Of a stretch of DNA of 8,957 nt, positions 1 to 5,384 are shown in pieces. Numbering within the stretch: position 1 is the stretch's first letter; each line of letters opens with the position of its first letter. This stretch comes from Candidatus Hydrogenedentota bacterium (GTDB taxonomy: Bacteria > Hydrogenedentota > Hydrogenedentia > Hydrogenedentales > CAITNO01). The stretch is from positions 1 to 8,957 of the forward strand of contig CAIJOU010000035.1 in NCBI GenBank assembly GCA_903822375.1, read 5' to 3'. Made by a program: the position numbers and the translations under genes. Under the pieces are notes generated by a model. It was not told where the DNA came from, searched no databases, and saw nothing but the letters and a program-made list of their open reading frames with translations.

Positions 1-1520
1 AGGCCGCCCTCGGCCACAGGTGTGTTAAAGGCTTCCTGGATGCGAATGGCGGCCGTGCGGTACTTCGAGGCCGCCGGCGCATCGCCCAGCACCTCCTCCA
101 CACCGGCCCAGAGCAGCAGCGCGTTGTACATTTCCGCATTGACAAACCCGTTGTCAAAGGCCGCCCACACCACGTCGATCCAGTCGGAACCCTTTGCTTC
201 GGTGTGCGACGCGGTCATGCATTCCAGCAGGCCGTTGTTGTTCGAATCGCGCGACAACGCCAGGCCCAGCACCCGCTCGCAGGTGTCTTTTTGGCCGCGC
301 ACCCAGTCGATGTCTCCGGTGAAATCGAACAGTTCGGCTACGTTGGTCACGTAGTCCGGCTGCGTGTTCCACATGATGCCCCACTGACACTCATAGAAAC
401 CGTGCTCGTCGTAGGTGCCCGGAATCTCGTCGCCCTTGGCGTGCGCCCAGCGCGGCTTTACGCGACCGTCGGCGTCGACGGCGTGGTCGCGGGCATAGTC
501 CAGCGCCGTCGCGTAGTTGGCGAAGAACTGCGGGTCGTCGATGGGCAGCCCCATCAGCGCCAGCCACGGCTCCTGCAGCACCGCATAGCCGCTGTACCAG
601 CCGTTGCTGCCCATGATGCCCGCGTCGATGACGCCGATGCGGCCGATGGTGTTGCAGATCTCGCGCACTGCCCCGGCGTCGATGCCCTTCATGTCGCCCC
701 GATAATAGGCCCGGTCATAGTCCCGTGCGGCCAGCGCGTACTCCACCGATATCTCACCGGAGGCGGTGAATGGCTTCCATACGTCCTGCTTGTCCGTCAG
801 GAAGCGGCGCAGGTCGTATTTTGGCTGCACGGCTGCGGTCGTGATGATGTTGTTGAACGAGAAGATGCCGTTGGGCTGGTGGGAGAAACGCACGGCCGCC
901 TGTGCGCCGGACTGCGGTGTCGCGGTGATGCGCAGGCAGTCGTTCTTCTCCTTGTTCCAGAATGTGACCGACCCGGCATGCACGCCGTAGGTGGCGTTGG
1001 GTGATCCCATCAATTTGCACCAGGCCACGCCGCCCGTGTCGAGCAGCGCGCCCGTCCAGGTCTGCATGTCGGCAAAGTCCCAGCCGGGGAGACAGGTTTC
1101 CTCCAGCACGGTATCACCGGCGTAACGGCGCTGAATCTTCCAAAGGATGCGGTCGGGCAGTTCGGTGAACTGCCACGTTTCCTCCACCTGCACGTTTTCG
1201 CCGCCAAAGCGGATGCCCGTCACGGTGACCACGCCGCCCTCCGCGCTCACCGACGGCGAGACCGTGCAATTGCGCGTGCCGTGCCAGCGCGAGTCAACCT
1301 TTACGGCGGAGCAGACGCCCGTCTCGGGGTTAACCACATTGCGGCCGTTTACGGTCACCGCGTCCAGGATGCATTTTCGGTCCGCGTTTAGATGCAGTTG
1401 CAGCTTGCCGGTGCCGTCCGAGAGAGTTGCGGTTTTCGTTGCCGTGTCATAGACGACGGCCTGGGCCGCGAACGGCAACAGGAGCAGGGCGACTATCGCC
1501 GGGACATGCCGATGATTCAT
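1..1520 (-). CDS. Secreted six-hairpin-type glycoside hydrolase-like protein (3' end beyond the window)
   Basis: The frame is open without a stop from an ATG at 1520 to the left edge, giving 506 full codons; the C-terminus is missing. A GGAG ribosome binding site sits 8 bases before the ATG. Residues 1-21 form a signal peptide: a short His/Arg start, a hydrophobic ALLLLPFAA core and cleavage after AQA. Residues 22 to about 260 are beta-rich and Trp-rich, like the N-terminal beta-sandwich of many (alpha/alpha)6-barrel glycosidases. Residues 270-506 are helical, with aromatic patches such as GWYSGY (307-312), YECQWGIMWN (376-385) and, most telling, a DSNNNGLLE...SDWID block (425-449). That block matches the D-x-NGL...W-x-D pattern common in six-hairpin glycosidases, where acidic residues catalyse. 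The role is probably periplasmic or extracellular glycan hydrolysis; the substrate and GH family are unknown. A bacterial 'alpha-L-rhamnosidase/GH63-like' label would also be plausible. The reading frame is certain and the function moderately so. Confidence 0.
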   Translation of the reverse strand, partial: MNHRHVPAIVALLLLPFAAQAVVYDTATKTATLSDGTGKLQLHLNADRKCILDAVTVNGRNVVNPETGVCSAVKVDSRWHGTRNCTVSPSVSAEGGVVTVTGIRFGGENVQVEETWQFTELPDRILWKIQRRYAGDTVLEETCLPGWDFADMQTWTGALLDTGGVAWCKLMGSPNATYGVHAGSVTFWNKEKNDCLRITATPQSGAQAAVRFSHQPNGIFSFNNIITTAAVQPKYDLRRFLTDKQDVWKPFTASGEISVEYALAARDYDRAYYRGDMKGIDAGAVREICNTIGRIGVIDAGIMGSNGWYSGYAVLQEPWLALMGLPIDDPQFFANYATALDYARDHAVDADGRVKPRWAHAKGDEIPGTYDEHGFYECQWGIMWNTQPDYVTNVAELFDFTGDIDWVRGQKDTCERVLGLALSRDSNNNGLLECMTASHTEAKGSDWIDVVWAAFDNGFVNAEMYNALLLWAGVEEVLGDAPAASKYRTAAIRIQEAFNTPVAEGG

Positions 1521-1591
1521 GGGATATCTCCGTATCGGTGCTTTGCCCCCTCGTTCTCCTTTTCCGAAACTTCCTCGGGCAGGCGGACGCT

Positions 1592-1748
1592 CTTGGTCCC
1601 CCCTGGAGGGGGGTGGCCCGAAGGGCCGGGGGGTGTACGCCCGCGCAAAGATCTGAAATGTACCTGCTTCAGAAATTGGTCTGCGTGGGGGGCATACACC
1701 CCCCGCCCCGCCTGCGGCGAGGCAGCCCCCCTCCAGGGGGGACCTAAG
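1592..1748. repeat. Nested palindromic intergenic element of about 155 bp
   Basis: The outer arms GGTCCCCCCTGGAGGGGGG (1595-1613) and their exact reverse complement (1726-1744) match over 19 bp. With one bulged base the match extends to CTT/AAG at 1592 and 1748. The inner arms GGGGGGTGTACGCCC (1628-1642) and GGGCATACACCCCCC (1690-1704) pair over 15 bp with one mismatch. Between outer and inner arms lie small hairpins: GGCCC-GAA-GGGCC (1615-1627) on the left, and a CGCC/GGCG or GCCT/AGGC hairpin (about 1709-1723) on the right. Each outer arm is itself nearly palindromic. The 47-base centre holds TCTGAA...TTCAGA. This architecture fits a dispersed REP/BIME- or MITE-like element. No T-run follows it, so it is not a standard terminator. 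Confidence 0.
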
Positions 1749-1852
1749 ACAGCGCGCTTTCGGCTCGTGAATATGGGCCCGGCGAAGAAAAGCGGCGGCA
1801 TGGCCGCACGCACTCAAAAGGACGAGCCCCGCACGTCTTCGCCAGTTTTCCA

Positions 1853-1876
1853 TTCTGACTTCTGACTCCTGAATTC
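1853..1876. repeat. Degenerate heptanucleotide tandem repeat
   Basis: The sequence reads TTCTGAC, TTCTGAC, TCCTGAA, TTC: about 3.4 units of a seven-base repeat, the first two exact. It lies 22 bases beyond the reductase stop codon in non-coding DNA. Short tandem heptamers of this composition are known as dispersed intergenic repeats in several bacteria, notably filamentous cyanobacteria; the relation here is only by resemblance. Confidence 0.
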
Positions 1877-1897
1877 TCGCGCGTCAGCACCGCGCGT

Positions 1898-2815
1898 TCA
1901 GCCACCCTGCTCCTGGATCTTCTTCATTTCCAGCACCAGGTCGAGTCCGGACATGAGCGTCTGCATGGGTGTCTTCAGCACGCGCCTGGCCTTGGCATTG
2001 TCCAGGGAGGCGTCGTTGGGCCGCGGCGCGCGGCCGGGCATGGCGTTCGAATCGGTCGCGACCACCAGGTCGCGCGAATAGCCGAGCCGCTCGGCAATCT
2101 CACAGGCCATCTCGTAGCGGTTGATGCGCGTTGAGCAGGCCAGGTGCAGCATGCCCGTGAAGTCGCCTCCGGCGATCTCCAGGAACGCGCGGCCCACGGT
2201 GATCACGTCCGCCGGTGTGCGGATTTCATTCTCCGGAAACTTCGTCTGCTCGCCCTTCTTCCAGGCGTCGAAGGTCTTGGCCAGGAATGAGTTGCCGGCG
2301 CCCAGCACCGGCAGGCCCATCACCAGCGACAGCCGCGTGACCACGCCGTTCGGCACAGTGCTGCGCACAATCTGCTCCGTCTTGGCCTTCGTCTCGGCGT
2401 AGAAGTTCACCGGGACCGGCTCATCCTCCTCCGTGTACATTCCCTTCTTGCCGTCAAACACCGAATCGGTCGAGCAAGCGATCATCTTGGTGCCCGCGTC
2501 GGCGCAGAGCCCGGCCAGTTCTCGTGTCACGCCCACGTTGATGCGCTCGGCGTCGGCCTGGTTGTTCTGGCAATAGTCGATGTCGGCCAGCGCCGCGGTG
2601 TGCACCACCGCATCCGGCTTCACCTGCCGGAAGACCTCCTTCAGTTTCGCCGAATCGCACAGATCGAACTGCAGGCAGTGGAAGTTGTCCCGCTCTTCGG
2701 GCGCCTCAATCAGCGACAGGGCGTACACATCCCACCCGCCGTCGCGCAGCGCCTGCCAAACCGTGCTGCCCGCCACAAAACCACCGTATCCGGTCACCAT
2801 CAACTTGCGTGTCAT
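1898..2815 (-). CDS. RmlD-like NAD(P)-dependent sugar reductase/epimerase (extended SDR family)
   Basis: The protein has 305 residues, typical for dTDP-4-dehydrorhamnose reductase (RmlD)-like enzymes, and is cytoplasmic with no signal peptide or membrane segment. Residues 8-16 (TGYGGFVAG) are the Rossmann dinucleotide loop. FDLCD (50-54) fits the adenine-contact region and HTAALADIDYCQ (72-83) is the usual RmlD segment. The active site is visible as CSTDSVFDG (114-122, supplying T116) and Y139-A-E-T-K143, the YxxxK catalytic pair. The C-terminal third resembles the RmlD substrate-binding part. The reaction is probably reduction or epimerisation of a 4-keto nucleotide sugar. No rmlA, rmlB or rmlC neighbours are present, so 'RmlD' itself cannot be claimed, and other NAD-dependent epimerases remain possible. 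The ATG at 2815 has GGAGAG eight to ten bases upstream. The upstream gap carries a sigma70-like promoter and a small hairpin, so the gene is likely its own transcription unit, possibly reading on into the glycosidase. Confidence 0.
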   Translation of the reverse strand: MTRKLMVTGYGGFVAGSTVWQALRDGGWDVYALSLIEAPEERDNFHCLQFDLCDSAKLKEVFRQVKPDAVVHTAALADIDYCQNNQADAERINVGVTRELAGLCADAGTKMIACSTDSVFDGKKGMYTEEDEPVPVNFYAETKAKTEQIVRSTVPNGVVTRLSLVMGLPVLGAGNSFLAKTFDAWKKGEQTKFPENEIRTPADVITVGRAFLEIAGGDFTGMLHLACSTRINRYEMACEIAERLGYSRDLVVATDSNAMPGRAPRPNDASLDNAKARRVLKTPMQTLMSGLDLVLEMKKIQEQGG

Positions 2816-2848
2816 GAAATCATCTCTCCAAGTTCAGAAAAGGGTTAG

Positions 2849-2863
2849 CCGCGCCATGCGCGG
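2849..2863 (-). terminator. Small GC hairpin in the reductase leader
   Basis: CCGCGC-CAT-GCGCGG gives a perfect 6-bp stem with a 3-base loop. Read on the minus strand it is followed by CTAACCCTTTT, an interrupted T-rich tail. It lies between the predicted reductase promoter and its ATG, 33 bases before the start codon. It could be a weak terminator for the RDD gene upstream or a leader hairpin of the reductase mRNA. Only the inverted repeat is certain. Confidence 0.
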
Positions 2864-2887
2864 CGGAATAGCCGTGCCACACCCCTC

Positions 2888-2916
2888 ACGGTAGCAACCG
2901 GCCCAAGAATTGTCAA
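2888..2916 (-). promoter_or_regulatory. Putative sigma70 promoter of the sugar reductase gene
   Basis: On the minus strand a perfect TTGACA (-35, 2911-2916) is followed after 17 bases by TACCGT (-10, 2888-2893). The -10 matches TATAAT only 3/6 but is preceded by TGC, an extended -10 feature. The predicted start of transcription is near 2881, giving a leader of about 65 bases to the ATG at 2815. Confidence 0.
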
Positions 2917-2964
2917 ACCAGCCCCGTCTTTCCGATATGTCCGTCCAGACCGCCCCCATTGGCA

Positions 2965-2979
2965 GTCCTGCCGCAGGAC
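2965..2979 (-). terminator. Hairpin just downstream of the RDD gene
   Basis: GTCCTG-CCG-CAGGAC forms a perfect 6-bp stem with a 3-base loop, about 20 bases past the RDD stop codon at 3000. No T-run follows on the minus strand, so a role in termination or mRNA 3'-end protection is only tentative. Confidence 0.
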
Positions 2980-2999
2980 AGACTATGCGGCCGGTATGA

Positions 3000-3758
3000 T
3001 TAGTCCCCCTCCTTATATGACCACCCGCACTTTTCGCATGCCACCGCAAACGCCGCGATGGTCGCACCGCAACGCGCGCACGCGATGGGATAGTTCGCCG
3101 GATATTCTTCTCCACGCAGTGGCACCATGTCTGCAGTATTCGTTCTGACCACAATGGTTCCTGCGATGAAATCGTGCAATGCCCGCCGTTTGTCGTTGGT
3201 AAGCATGGTCAGGATTTCGGCCAGGAACCACAAGAAAGGCAGCGCGGCGAAGAACCAGAAGGGCTTCCAAGCCGCAAGCTTTTCGCCGTTGAGGATGACT
3301 TCCGGAGCCAAGCTTCCGGCAAGAACGGCAAACAGGATGCAACCCAAGAAACCCATATTCAGGACTATCGGAACGCCCTCCCGAAGCAGCGCTTGCCAAA
3401 AGGTTACTCTTCCCTCTGTGCGATAATCCAACACCTTAACTTGGGTGACCATCTTGCCGACAGTCTGTCCGTAACGGGCATGCATCAGAACGGTGTAGGC
3501 GCTCAACGCAATACAATCAACAAACATCATCGCCGCAACAATGCTCGCCGAAACATTAAAGAAGACCATGAGGGAGGCGGAGAAACCTATTGGCCAAAGA
3601 ACCAGCGAATCCACTGAACCGGTCCAAAAGCGCGGCCAGAAAGTCGCATAGCGCTCAGCTGAAACGCAATGTTTATCTCTGTAGTAGCGCCAAACAAGCC
3701 AAACAACAATAAGCGAAGTCACAAGGTGTATAAGCTGGTTGGAGACCCCCTCGATCAT
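3000..3758 (-). CDS. RDD-family membrane protein with C-terminal zinc ribbon
   Basis: The start chosen is the ATG at 3758, preceded by AAGGAGG four bases upstream, giving 252 residues. An in-frame ATG at 3836 would add 26 polar residues but lies upstream of the predicted promoter. Hydrophobic segments are seen at about 8-24, 48-67, 70-92, 131-152 and 166-186. RDD signatures are present: WPRFW...GSVDSLVL (41-54, Arg43 and Asp50), YGQTVGKMVTQVKVLD (96-111) and RALHDFIAGTIVVR (192-205, Asp196). The cytoplasmic tail has C227-ARC230...C241-EKC244, a four-cysteine zinc ribbon. RDD proteins are mostly of unknown function, with some linked to ion exchange and stress. The ribbon suggests the tail binds protein or nucleic acid, or senses metal. 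The gene is divergent from the cupin and has its own strong promoter. Family assignment is secure; function is unknown. Confidence 0.
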   Translation of the reverse strand: MIEGVSNQLIHLVTSLIVVWLVWRYYRDKHCVSAERYATFWPRFWTGSVDSLVLWPIGFSASLMVFFNVSASIVAAMMFVDCIALSAYTVLMHARYGQTVGKMVTQVKVLDYRTEGRVTFWQALLREGVPIVLNMGFLGCILFAVLAGSLAPEVILNGEKLAAWKPFWFFAALPFLWFLAEILTMLTNDKRRALHDFIAGTIVVRTNTADMVPLRGEEYPANYPIACARCGATIAAFAVACEKCGWSYKEGD

Positions 3759-3798
3759 GGCTCCTCCTTTTCGTTGTTTCGGTTTTCTCGCCTGAGCA

Positions 3799-3827
3799 AG
3801 CATACGGAAGGACGATCTTCCTGTCAA
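3799..3827 (-). promoter_or_regulatory. Strong putative sigma70 promoter of the RDD gene
   Basis: Read on the minus strand: TTGACA (3822-3827, a perfect -35), a 17-base spacer and TATGCT (3799-3804, 4/6 to TATAAT). Transcription would begin near 3792, about 34 bases before the ATG at 3758. This is the best-formed promoter in the window. Confidence 0.
3806..3821. promoter_or_regulatory. Inverted repeat inside the RDD promoter spacer, possible operator
   Basis: GGAAG-GACGAT-CTTCC is a 16-bp interrupted palindrome lying wholly between the -35 and -10 boxes of the RDD promoter. Spacer palindromes are a usual site for repressors and for MerR-type regulators, although MerR sites normally sit in 19-20 base spacers and this spacer is 17. 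With 5-bp arms a chance match is possible. Confidence 0.
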
Positions 3828-3849
3828 CGGTGGCATTCCTCATTCCCAT

Positions 3850-3879
3850 TTGTCCTATTCTTCCCACTTTGCCCATAAT
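3850..3879 (+). promoter_or_regulatory. Putative sigma70 promoter of the cupin gene
   Basis: TTGTCC (3850-3855, 4/6 to TTGACA), an 18-base spacer and CATAAT (3874-3879, 5/6 to TATAAT). The predicted start is near 3886, leaving a leader of about 33 bases that carries the AAGGAGA ribosome binding site. Confidence 0.
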
Positions 3880-3918
3880 CTTGACGCCTTGCAATGCCCT
3901 ACAAAGGAGAGAACAAAC

Positions 3919-4290
3919 ATGTCCCGCCATATCCCCCAACCCACACGCATTGAGGCCGCAGGCAACAAGCCGAAGGTCATTGAGGAATTCATCGGCCGCG
4001 TAAACAGCGGCACCGCGGCCGTGAGCATTGCGCGCATGGTCAGCCCTCCGGGCTGGGTCGAGCCGGGACAAACGCCTGAGTTTGACGAATACACAATAGT
4101 GCTCAAGGGTACGCTCCAGGTGAAGACGGGGGAGGGGCGCATCTTTGAGGTCGCGGCGGGTGAGGCGTTTATCGCGTCCGCGGGCGAATGGGTCCAGTAC
4201 AGTACCCCCGGCGCTGAAGGCGCGGAATACATCGCGGTTTGCCTGCCGGCCTTCTCGCCGGACACGGTTCGCCGGGACGTTGAGGCGTGA
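3919..4290 (+). CDS. Single-domain cupin protein lacking canonical metal-binding histidines
   Basis: The start is set at the ATG at 3919 because AAGGAGA lies 8 bases upstream; an in-frame ATG at 3850 overlaps the predicted promoter and has no such site. The 123-residue protein is the size of a lone cupin beta-barrel. The fold signature is PPGWVEPGQTPEFDEYTIVLKG (44-64) followed by EVAAGEAFIASAGEWVQYS (77-95). The classic first motif has two His and a Glu; here that stretch reads TPEFDE, keeping acidic residues but no His. The second motif His is replaced near W91. The protein may therefore bind a ligand without a metal, or use carboxylates. Small cupins of this type act as sugar or acid isomerases, decarboxylases or ligand sensors, and none can be chosen here. 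It is divergent from the RDD gene and followed 214 bases later by the ThuA-like gene on the same strand. Confidence 0.
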   Translation: MSRHIPQPTRIEAAGNKPKVIEEFIGRVNSGTAAVSIARMVSPPGWVEPGQTPEFDEYTIVLKGTLQVKTGEGRIFEVAAGEAFIASAGEWVQYSTPGAEGAEYIAVCLPAFSPDTVRRDVEA

Positions 4291-4312
4291 GCGACGCGAA
4301 GGGGAGGGTACA

Positions 4313-4375
4313 GGCACCTGTTTCCGTCAGCGCAATCCTTGGCATGGTTGAGGCACTTTTCGGAAACAGGATGCC
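4313..4375 (+). repeat. Long inverted repeat between the cupin and ThuA-like genes
   Basis: GGCACCTGTTTCCG (4313-4326) pairs with CGGAAACAGGATGCC (4361-4375): 14 base pairs with a single bulged base, the inner 10 contiguous, around a 34-base loop. No T-run follows either arm, so an intrinsic terminator is unlikely. It could be an mRNA stem-loop closing the cupin transcript or a regulatory element in the ThuA leader. Confidence 0.
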
Positions 4376-4435
4376 GGTCCCCCTGGGCGCGCGCGGCGTT
4401 TGCCTTCCGGGGTGGCCATGTCCTACGATATCCCG

Positions 4436-4459
4436 TCGCCGCACGGTACCGCGCGGCGA
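4436..4459. promoter_or_regulatory. Near-perfect 24-bp palindrome upstream of the ThuA-like gene
   Basis: TCGCCGC (4436-4442) and GCGGCGA (4453-4459) flank the perfect 8-bp palindrome CGGTACCG (4444-4451), so 11 of 12 symmetric base pairs match. It ends 45 bases before the ATG at 4505. This symmetry and position fit an operator for a dimeric regulator; a simple mRNA hairpin is the alternative. Confidence 0.
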
Positions 4460-4504
4460 AAGGGTTCAAGGGTTTCTCTGGAAAACAACCAAAGGGCATT
4501 TACC

Positions 4505-5296
4505 ATGAAGACTTACGGCAGACTCATGTGCGCGCTCGCGCTGATGGCCGCGGCGGCGATTACCTTCACCGCCTGCGCCACGACCGCGAACGCCCAGACG
4601 AAACAGACTGGGGCGAAGAAGAAGGTTGTGGTGGTGTGGTCCGAAGGCACCGCGCCCAAGAAGGTCTACCCGAATGACATCAACGGCGCCATCGCCGACG
4701 CGCTGAAGGCGGACCTCAAGGGCTGGGAAGTCGTCACCGCCAGCATCAATGACCCCGAACAGGGCCTTCCCGACGCGCTGCTCAACCGCTGCGACGTGAT
4801 CATGTGGTGGGGCCACAAGAAGCACGACCTCGTAAAGGATGAACTGGTCGCCAAGATCGTGAAACGGGTGAAAGAAGGCGGCATGGGCTTCATCGGCCTG
4901 CATTCGACCCACTTTGCCAAGGTCAACAAGGCCCTCATGGGCGACGCCTGCTCCTGGGGCGACTACAAGGGCGACTCCACCACGGTTGACATCACCGTCA
5001 AAGACGCGACCCACCCCATCGCCAAGGGCGTGAAGGACTTCCAGATTGTCCAAAACGAGCGCTACAAAGAGCCCTACGCCGTACCGACGCCCGAAGCGGT
5101 GCCCTTTGAGGGCGTGTACACGCTGCGCGGCGGCGCCAAGGACCCGGTGATGCGCATGGGTCTCTGCTGGCACGCCGGCAAGGGCAAGTGCTTCTACTTC
5201 CAGGCCGGGCACGAAACCAACCCGACCTTCTTTGACAATAACGTGAAGAAGATCATGGCCAACGCGGTCCAGTGGGCCGACCCCGCCTCCAACTAA
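4505..5296 (+). CDS. ThuA-like domain protein, exported and possibly a lipoprotein
   Basis: The ATG at 4505 has AAAGGG 8 bases upstream and begins a proper export signal, so the in-frame ATG at 4400, which would add 35 polar residues across the palindrome, is rejected. The protein has 263 residues. Residues 1-23 are a signal sequence (MKTYGR, then LALMAAAAITFTA). C24 follows FTA, a slightly off-consensus lipobox; cleavage by signal peptidase I after ANA (30) is the alternative. The mature part is one ThuA-like domain of the class-I glutamine-amidotransferase-like fold: KKVVVVWSEGT (39-49), WWGHKKHD (101-108), GFIGLHSTHFAKV (128-140), HPIAKGV (170-176), ERYKEPY (185-191) and GKGKCFYFQAGHET (225-238). 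ThuA was named for trehalose utilisation, and such proteins are abundant in sugar-degrading bacteria, but the enzymatic activity of most is unproved. A strong terminator follows, so the gene is probably transcribed separately from the aldolase. Family assignment is secure. Confidence 0.
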   Translation: MKTYGRLMCALALMAAAAITFTACATTANAQTKQTGAKKKVVVVWSEGTAPKKVYPNDINGAIADALKADLKGWEVVTASINDPEQGLPDALLNRCDVIMWWGHKKHDLVKDELVAKIVKRVKEGGMGFIGLHSTHFAKVNKALMGDACSWGDYKGDSTTVDITVKDATHPIAKGVKDFQIVQNERYKEPYAVPTPEAVPFEGVYTLRGGAKDPVMRMGLCWHAGKGKCFYFQAGHETNPTFFDNNVKKIMANAVQWADPASN

Positions 5297-5308
5297 GTTG
5301 AGTCTTCG

Positions 5309-5354
5309 CGCGGGCGTTCCGGCCGCTTGCGGCTGGAACGCCCGCGTTCTGTTT
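5309..5354 (+). terminator. Rho-independent terminator after the ThuA-like gene
   Basis: CGCGGGCGTTCC (5309-5320) and GGAACGCCCGCG (5335-5346) form a perfect 12-bp stem, extended inward by GCCGC/GCGGC around a TT loop and followed by TTCTGTTT. It starts 12 bases after the stop codon. The T tract is interrupted, but the stem is the most stable in the window. Confidence 0.
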
Positions 5355-5384
5355 AAGTGTTGTCAGGAACACGGCGGACGCATC

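Larger units (their letters stand above)
1521..1897. other. Repeat-bearing intergenic region between two minus-strand genes
   Basis: These 377 bases hold no credible gene. Short open frames cross the region on both strands, but they run through the palindromic repeat and lack ribosome binding sites or recognisable protein features. The contents are the nested inverted repeat at 1592-1748, the heptamer tandem repeat at 1853-1876, and the glycosidase ribosome binding site next to 1520. I see no clear -35/-10 pair for the glycosidase, so it may be transcribed from the upstream reductase promoter or from a non-sigma70 promoter. Confidence 0.

Noticed and set aside
204..1004. A 266-codon open frame on the plus strand
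   Set aside because: It lies entirely antisense to the glycosidase gene, is rich in Arg, Val and His in a pattern typical of GC-rich shadow frames, and has no recognisable domain or ribosome binding site.
1592..1748. Palindromic element as an intrinsic terminator or CRISPR-like array
   Set aside because: There is no T-run after either arm, and there is only one copy with no regularly spaced direct repeats.
1392..1865. Plus-strand open frames across the gap at 1521-1897
   Set aside because: They begin inside the glycosidase gene and run through the palindromic repeat, giving Pro/Gly/Arg-rich translations with no protein character.
3673..4317. Minus-strand open frames of about 214 codons over the cupin gene and its upstream region
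   Set aside because: They cover both divergent promoters and the cupin gene in antisense, have skewed Arg/Pro/Ser composition, and conflict with well-supported genes.
4400..4504. A 35-residue N-terminal extension of the ThuA-like protein
   Set aside because: It would place polar residues before a clear signal sequence and translate the palindrome; the ATG at 4505 has the better ribosome binding site.
4466..5212. A 248-codon minus-strand frame opposite the ThuA-like gene
   Set aside because: It is a shadow of the ThuA-like coding strand: a low-complexity Val/His/Gly-rich translation with no start signals.
5298..5384. A 29-residue N-terminal extension of the aldolase
   Set aside because: It would be encoded by the terminator hairpin of the preceding gene, and the family normally starts near the ATG at 5385.
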